Source: Chamaea fasciata (taxonomy: Eukaryota > Chordata > Aves > Passeriformes > Sylviidae). Taken from it: a stretch of 64,000 nucleotides of DNA. The stretch spans positions 1-64,000 of the forward strand of contig JARCOQ010000082.1 of assembly GCA_029207755.1 (NCBI GenBank). Reading direction: 5' to 3'. Every line of letters starts with the position of its first letter. Position 1 is the stretch's first letter. Made by a program: the position numbers and the translations under genes. This document shows, piece by piece, positions 58,549 through 64,000 of this stretch. Below the pieces are notes generated by a model that saw only the letters and a program-made list of their open reading frames with translations, searched no databases and had not been told where the DNA came from.

Positions 58549-61500
58549 CTTACAGACTGCTTGTCATGTGGCTCCAGAGGGTTTTGTTTTTTGTTTTTTG
58601 TTTTTTTTTTTTGAATAATCTGGTTCAAGCATAATTGCAACTAGAAAATCAAATGCTTTTCAATTGGTCCTGATGTCATGTCAGTGGTGTTTGGTTTAGA
58701 AGCTCTCTGTAGCACTGCCCTTTATCAGCTGATGAATTGCAGAAATAGTAGCAGTATTTCATCTTGCTAAGAGAAAGCATTTTAATAGTGCTGTGGATAC
58801 GGGGGTAAATTGCAATAATTGAAGATTAAAAAGCTGTTCACCAAGTGTTCCTAGAATTTAAATAGAGAGCTCAGAGAAGTTGTGTGTGTGTGGTCGGAAA
58901 CAGGATGGTCTGCCCAGGCTGGCAGAGCATCTCTATGTATGTTCATTGTTGAACCAGAACTAATGATAACACTTAAATGACAGGTACTCTGGGTGATAAA
59001 AATGAATGGTTTGGTAAATGGGGGAGATGACACCGTTAGGCAGAATAACTGGGCCATTTAGTGAGCTGTGCTAACACAGACCAGTGTATTATTACTCAGT
59101 GCACTTTTTGTGAGCAGGGGCATTCTTGGGTTACAAGGCACTTTCTGAGCAAAGCTTCAAAATTTATTGTGACTATTCGGTGTGACTCTTTGCGGACAAA
59201 ACCTGAATGATGATAAATTCATAGGAAAAGTAGAATTTAGTTGCAGCAGAGGGGCATTTGATACTAATACTGGTGACATCCCACTTGAATGGTCCATTCA
59301 GTGTGAAAGGATTTTGAAAAGAAGAGGAAGAGTATCAAGCAGAGGGAGGAAATGGTGCAGAAATGGTGGAAATGTGCTCTACTGAGAGCACATCTACAAC
59401 AGTGACAAGGTAGGAGTCTGGGTTCGCTTTATTTTGGTGGTGTTGTCTTCCCCAAATTTGTGGATAAAATTCAAGGGAATGCATGACGTACTTTCTTTTA
59501 CATCCTATGTATTGAGATAAGATGGAAATCCAGTGCACAAATGGAACTGCACTTTGGAGAGGCTGGAAATGTTGGGCTAAATTGGAGCCTGTATTTGTCA
59601 TTAACTTTCAGCTGTGAGAAACAACACTTGTGGTAGAGATGCAGTAAATGGTTTTCAGGTAAATGTGGCTATTATTTAGGGAAATTGTAAAATATTGATA
59701 TGCATGTCGTTTGGATTGAAATTGGAAAGAAATGGTTTATGAAGTAGATCAGATCTTGGGAGGAAATGCAGATGATTCTCTTAGCTAAATCAGAGAGGGC
59801 TGGCAGCAGAATGAAATGGATGGGATTTGGGTTGAATTTTTATCACTGGTAGCAATGGCAGCCTGTGTCTGTGGTACTGCTAATAGGGGTAATCCTATTG
59901 CTGGGTTCTGCATCTGTTTCCCAGGAGACAGCAGTGGTGGGAATGTTTGGGTGCCGGGCTGTTGCCGTGCTCATAACGGGTTGATGTCCATGGAGTGTTG
60001 GGGGCGCCAGGTGGTTGCTGTGGCCCCAGTGGGCTCCTGGAGTGTTTGGGGTGAGTGTGCAGTGCTGGGCACGGCCCTGGGCAGAGCAGCCTTGTGCCTG
60101 AGGGCAGGGGGAGGCCTCAGGAGGCTCTGGAGGATCAGCTGTGCCAGGGAAGCCCTCCTGCCGGCAGGGAAGCCCTCCTGCCAGCAGGCCTGTGGTGGTG
60201 GGTGAGTTACTTGCACCCTGTGACCCAACCAGAATGCTCAACTTTTAACTTGCTGTCAGGCCTTCAAACAAGATTTCCCTTCTTTCTAGATGACGCTGAA
60301 ATATTGTCCAAATGCGGTAAGCTGTGTCTGTGTTAGAATATCCTCCTTTCCTCATTGTTTGACCCATGTTATTTTTAGTGCAATAGCATTGTATCTGTCC
60401 AAAAGAGTGTTCTAGAAAGAAGTTGCTGTCATGGTGCAATGTAGTTTCTAAATGACATTGCAGGTATTTGAGACATGTTCTGGTACTAATGACAGCTTTT
60501 TTCCTGAAATGATTTCTTTAGGGTTCTTGTAGGTGGAAATGAGTGTTCTTTCAGCTTGAATGAAATGTTCTCGAAAGATGGTGTTGGGCCTAGACAGGCT
60601 CGACTTGTGTCATGAGGTCATTCAGGGCTCAGATGCACTGCAAGTGATTGCATTTGTCATTTTCCACTTAATTTCTGAGCCACAGATTAGGCTGGTTTAA
60701 AGAGCTTTAAGCAATAAATGTTGAAGAGACTTACAGATTTATTTTGCCTTATGTCTGAGATTGCGTGCAATGATCAGGTTCTGTTCCTTAACCCCCAGGA
60801 GAAATGCCATGTCTGTAAGTGCACGGTGAGATCAGGCCAGACTTGCTGTGGACAGGGCTCTGCAAGTTGTCCTTGTGGGCTGAATCTGAGTTTTAATTGT
60901 GTTCTGGACAGAAGGGCCGGCGATTGCTGCGCCGTGTTGTGGAAGCGTGCAAAGCACCAGGGAAGTTGGAGCTTGAGCAGGAGGACGCTGAGGTGGTTTT
61001 GTCGGAGCACCGGGGGCTCAGTGGGAGGTGTGTGAGACGTGAGGCAATTTGCAGGCAGCCTTTGGGGTGCTGGCTGTGCCGCTGCCGTCGGTGGTGCGGG
61101 AGCAGCCATAGGGTGTCAGCATTGCCCCACCTTCCCGCTGCGTGTCCCCGAGGCCGCCGCCACTGTCCCGGCACACTGTGCTGGCATTTCCAGAGTGACA
61201 GCAGAGATGCTGGGCTTGCTGCAACGTCCTGTGCTTGCCGTGTGCATGTAGATGATGTTTTCAAATGAATTTTAGCTGGAAAAAGGGAATTTTCAGAACG
61301 GGAATTAGGGACAGAGAAGAAAATGGCGATTTTCTGGAAATGTTTTTGCTAATGTAGCTGCAACTGCCTGTGTGGGATAACCCTGTTGTAGACTGCACCT
61401 TTTTGGATCCTTTCAGAGACGCCTGTCTGGGTGATGTTGCCATTCCAGGGCTGCTGCTCTGGGACGTGAGATGTGTCCTTTGTGTCATTGTTATAGCTTT

Positions 61501-61803
61501 TCCCAACCACAGCTGGAGTGTTGGGAGTGTTCACTCTCTCTGTTTCCCTGGGTTTGGGATCTTGGGGCCTGTGCTGTCCCTCTGGAAGAAACCTGTTATA
61601 ATCCCTCTATGAAATTGAGATAGGAAGGTACATAAGAGTTAAAATCTCTTTTAAGAGTGGTGTATTACAAGTGCAAGATTTTGTTTGAGGAAAACATTCC
61701 CTAAACCTAAAAGAATAACTAAAGAAGGAGATATTTAAAATAGGAATTTAAACTATTAATCAATCTTAAGAATGGAATGGATGATTTGATCTGAGGTTCA
61801 CAT
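58549..61803 (+). repeat. Unit copy 19 (type C)
   Basis: It is 3,255 bp. It shares GGAAATGGTGCAG (59,350) with copy 20, where other copies have GGAAATAGTGCAG. It has GGTGGTGCGGG near 61,090 where copies 17 and 18 have GGTAGTGCGGG. It has a private ATATTTAAAATAGG near 61,731. Confidence 0.95.
59612..61465 (+). CDS. Candidate spliced gene, copy 19
   Basis: Exons A 59612-59658, B 60290-60316, C 60799-60825, D 60912-61027 and E 61417-61465. Type C coding sequence, same as copy 18 in the exons. Confidence 0.36.
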
Positions 61804-64000
61804 CTTACAGACTGCTTGTCATGTGGCTCCAGAGGGTTTTGTTTTTTGTTTTTTGTTTTTTTTTTTTGAATAATCTGGTTCAAGCATAATTGCAACTAGA
61901 AAATCAAATGCTTTTCAATTGGTCCTGATGTCATGTCAGTGGTGTTTGGTTTAGAAGCTCTCTGTAGCACTGCCCTTTATCAGCTGATGAATTGCAGAAA
62001 TAGTAGCAGTATTTCATCTTGCTAAGAGAAAGCATTTTAATAGTGCTGTGGATACGGGGGTAAATTGCAATAATTGAAGATTAAAAAGCTGTTCACCAAG
62101 TGTTCCTAGAATTTAAATAGAGAGCTCAGAGAAGTTGTGTGTGTGTGGTCGGAAACAGGATGGTCTGCCCAGGCTGGCAGAGCATCTCTATGTATGTTCA
62201 TTGTTGAACCAGAACTAATGATAACACTTAAATGACAGGTACTCTGGGTGATAAAAATGAATGGTTTGGTAAATGGGGGAGATGACACCGTTAGGCAGAA
62301 TAACTGGGCCATTTAGTGAGCTGTGCTAACACAGACCAGTGTATTATTACTCAGTGCACTTTTTGTGAGCAGGGGCATTCTTGGGTTACAAGGCACTTTC
62401 TGAGCAAAGCTTCAAAATTTATTGTGACTATTCGGTGTGACTCTTTGCGGACAAAACCTGAATGATGATAAATTCATAGGAAAAGTAGAATTTAGTTGCA
62501 GCAGAGGGGCATTTGATACTAATACTGGTGACATCCCACTTGAATGGTCCATTCAGTGTGAAAGGATTTTGAAAAGAAGAGGAAGAGTATCAAGCAGAGG
62601 GAGGAAATGGTGCAGAAATGGTGGAAATGTGCTCTACTGAGAGCACATCTACAACAGTGACAAGGTAGGAGTCTGGGTTCGCTTTATTTTGGTGGTGTTG
62701 TCTTCCCCAAATTTGTGGATAAAATTCAAGGGAATGCATGACGTACTTTCTTTTACATCCTATGTATTGAGATAAGATGGAAATCCAGTGCACAAATGGA
62801 ACTGCACTTTGGAGAGGCTGGAAATGTTGGGCTAAATTGGAGCCTGTATTTGTCATTAACTTTCAGCTGTGAGAAACAACACTTGTGGTAGAGATGCAGT
62901 AAATGGTTTTCAGGTAAATGTGGCTATTATTTAGGGAAATTGTAAAATATTGATATGCATGTCGTTTGGATTGAAATTGGAAAGAAATGGTTTATGAAGT
63001 AGATCAGATCTTGGGAGGAAATGCAGATGATTCTCTTAGCTAAATCAGAGAGGGTTGGCAGCAGAATGAAATGGATGGGATTTGGGTTGAATTTTTATCA
63101 CTGGTAGCAATGGCAGCCTGTGTCTGTGGTACTGCTAATAGGGGTAATCCTATTGCTGGGTTCTGCATCTGTTTCCCAGGAGACAGCAGTGGTGGGAATG
63201 TTTGGGTGCCAGGCTGTTGCCGTGCTCATAACGGGTTGACGTCCATGGAGTGTTGGGGGCGCCAGGCGGTTGCTGTGGCCCCAGTGGGCTCCTGGAGTGT
63301 TTGGGGTGAGTGTGCAGTGCTGGGCACGGCCCTGGGCAGAGCAGCCTTGTGCCTGAGGGCAGGGGGAGGCCTCAGGAGGCTCTGGAGGATCAGTTGTGCC
63401 AGGGAAGCCCTCCTGCCAGCAGGGAAGCCCTCCTGCCAGCAGGCCTGTGGTGGTGGGTGAGTTACTTGCACCCTGTGACCCAACCAGAATGCTCAACTTT
63501 TAACTTGCTGTCAGGCCTTCAAACAAGATTTCCCTTCTTTCTAGATGACGCTGAAATATTGTCCAAATGCGGTAAGCTGTGTCTGTGTTAGAATATCCTC
63601 CTTTCCTCATTGTTTGACCCATGTTATTTTTAGTGCAATAGCATTGTATCTGTCCAAAAGAGTGTTCTAGAAAGAAGTTGCTGTCATGGTGCAATGTAGT
63701 TTCTAAATGACATTGCAGGTATTTGAGACATGTTCTGGTACTAATGACAGCTTTTTTCCTGAAATGATTTCTTTAGGGTTCTTGTAGGTGGAAATGAGTG
63801 TTCTTTCAGCTTGAATGAAATGTTCTCGAAAGATGGTGTTGGGCCTAGACAGGCTCGACTTGTGTCATGAGGTCATTCAGGGCTCAGATGCACTGCAAGT
63901 GATTGCATTTGTCATTTTCCACTTAATTTCTGAGCCACAGATTAGGCTGGTTTAAAGAGCTTAAAGCAACAAATGTTGAAGAGACTTACAGATTTATTTT
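61804..64000 (+). repeat. Unit copy 20 (type C switching to B-like; truncated by window end)
   Basis: The first 2,197 bases of a unit. The 5' part is type C, sharing GGAAATGGTGCAG with copy 19. From GAGGGTTGGCAG (63,050) it is B-like, with GCCAGGCTG and GACGTCC instead of the C forms. The last bases, CTTAAAGCAACAAATG (63,960 on), carry the type A AACAAATG. Exons C to E lie beyond the window. Confidence 0.95.
62867..63571 (+). CDS. Candidate spliced gene, copy 20, partial
   Basis: Only exons A (62867-62913) and B (63545-63571) lie inside the window; C to E would fall beyond 64,000. Both exons match the consensus. Confidence 0.34.

Larger units (their letters stand above)
1..64000 (+). repeat. 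Macrosatellite array, ~3.25 kb unit, 19 full copies plus one partial
   Basis: The same sequence recurs from end to end with no intervening unrelated DNA. Taking the motif CTTACAGACTGCTTG as the arbitrary unit start, copies begin at 1, 3254, 6507, 9760, 13013, 16265, 19516, 22769, 26022, 29274, 32528, 35781, 39035, 42288, 45540, 48791, 52042, 55293, 58549 and 61804. All units are direct repeats. Most length differences come from the poly-T tract near the unit start and a (TG)n tract near offset 330. Substitutions between copies are sparse (a few percent at most by eye). Neither array end is in the window, so the total copy number and the flanking genes are unknown. Array structure is seen directly; the vertebrate assignment is inference. 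Confidence 0.98.

Noticed and set aside
1..64000. CRISPR array or bacterial repeat locus
   Set aside because: The repeat unit is kilobases long with no short-repeat/spacer alternation, no cas genes, no ribosome-binding sites and no dense long ORFs.

Overview
The whole 64 kb window is one head-to-tail tandem array of a single ~3.25 kb unit (a macrosatellite, or 'megasatellite'). There are 19 complete copies plus the first 2,197 bases of a 20th, all in the same orientation. Unit lengths range from 3,251 to 3,256 bp. The array runs off both ends of the window, so no flanking single-copy sequence is visible. I see no rRNA, tRNA, CRISPR, transposase, reverse transcriptase, LTR or bacterial-type operon.

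Nothing looks prokaryotic. The sequence has long AT-rich non-coding stretches, a (TG)n microsatellite, a variable poly-T tract, GC-rich islands and textbook GT-AG splice signals around short open exons. This fits a vertebrate nuclear genome. The texture reminds me of bird sequence, but that is an impression only, because I recognise no gene or named repeat that would fix the clade.

Layout of one unit, using copy 1 coordinates as offsets: 1-60, a strictly conserved acceptor-like start followed by a poly-T tract; 61-812, AT-rich sequence with a (TG)n tract and no coding signal; 813-859, a possible short first exon with a good start context; 1062-1108, candidate exon A; 1370-1680, a GC-rich block with an internal 20-bp duplication; 1740-1766, exon B; 2249-2275, exon C; 2362-2477, exon D; 2478-2700, a second GC/CpG-rich block with a hairpin; 2867-2915, exon E; 2916-3253, AT-rich tail. 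Exons A to E join in one open frame (phases 0, 0, 0 and 2) into about 88 codons. The frame is intact in all 19 copies that contain all five exons, although one copy has lost a splice acceptor. I do not recognise the encoded protein.

The copies fall into three sequence classes in blocks. Type A is copies 1-3 plus the 5' third of copy 4. Type B is the rest of copy 4 through the 5' half of copy 17. Type C is the 3' half of copy 17 through the 5' part of copy 20. Copies 4, 17 and 20 are hybrids at the block edges, and copy 5 carries a C-like patch, as expected from unequal exchange and gene conversion. Long shared ORFs within the unit, other than the exon chain, look like chance frames multiplied 20-fold by the array.
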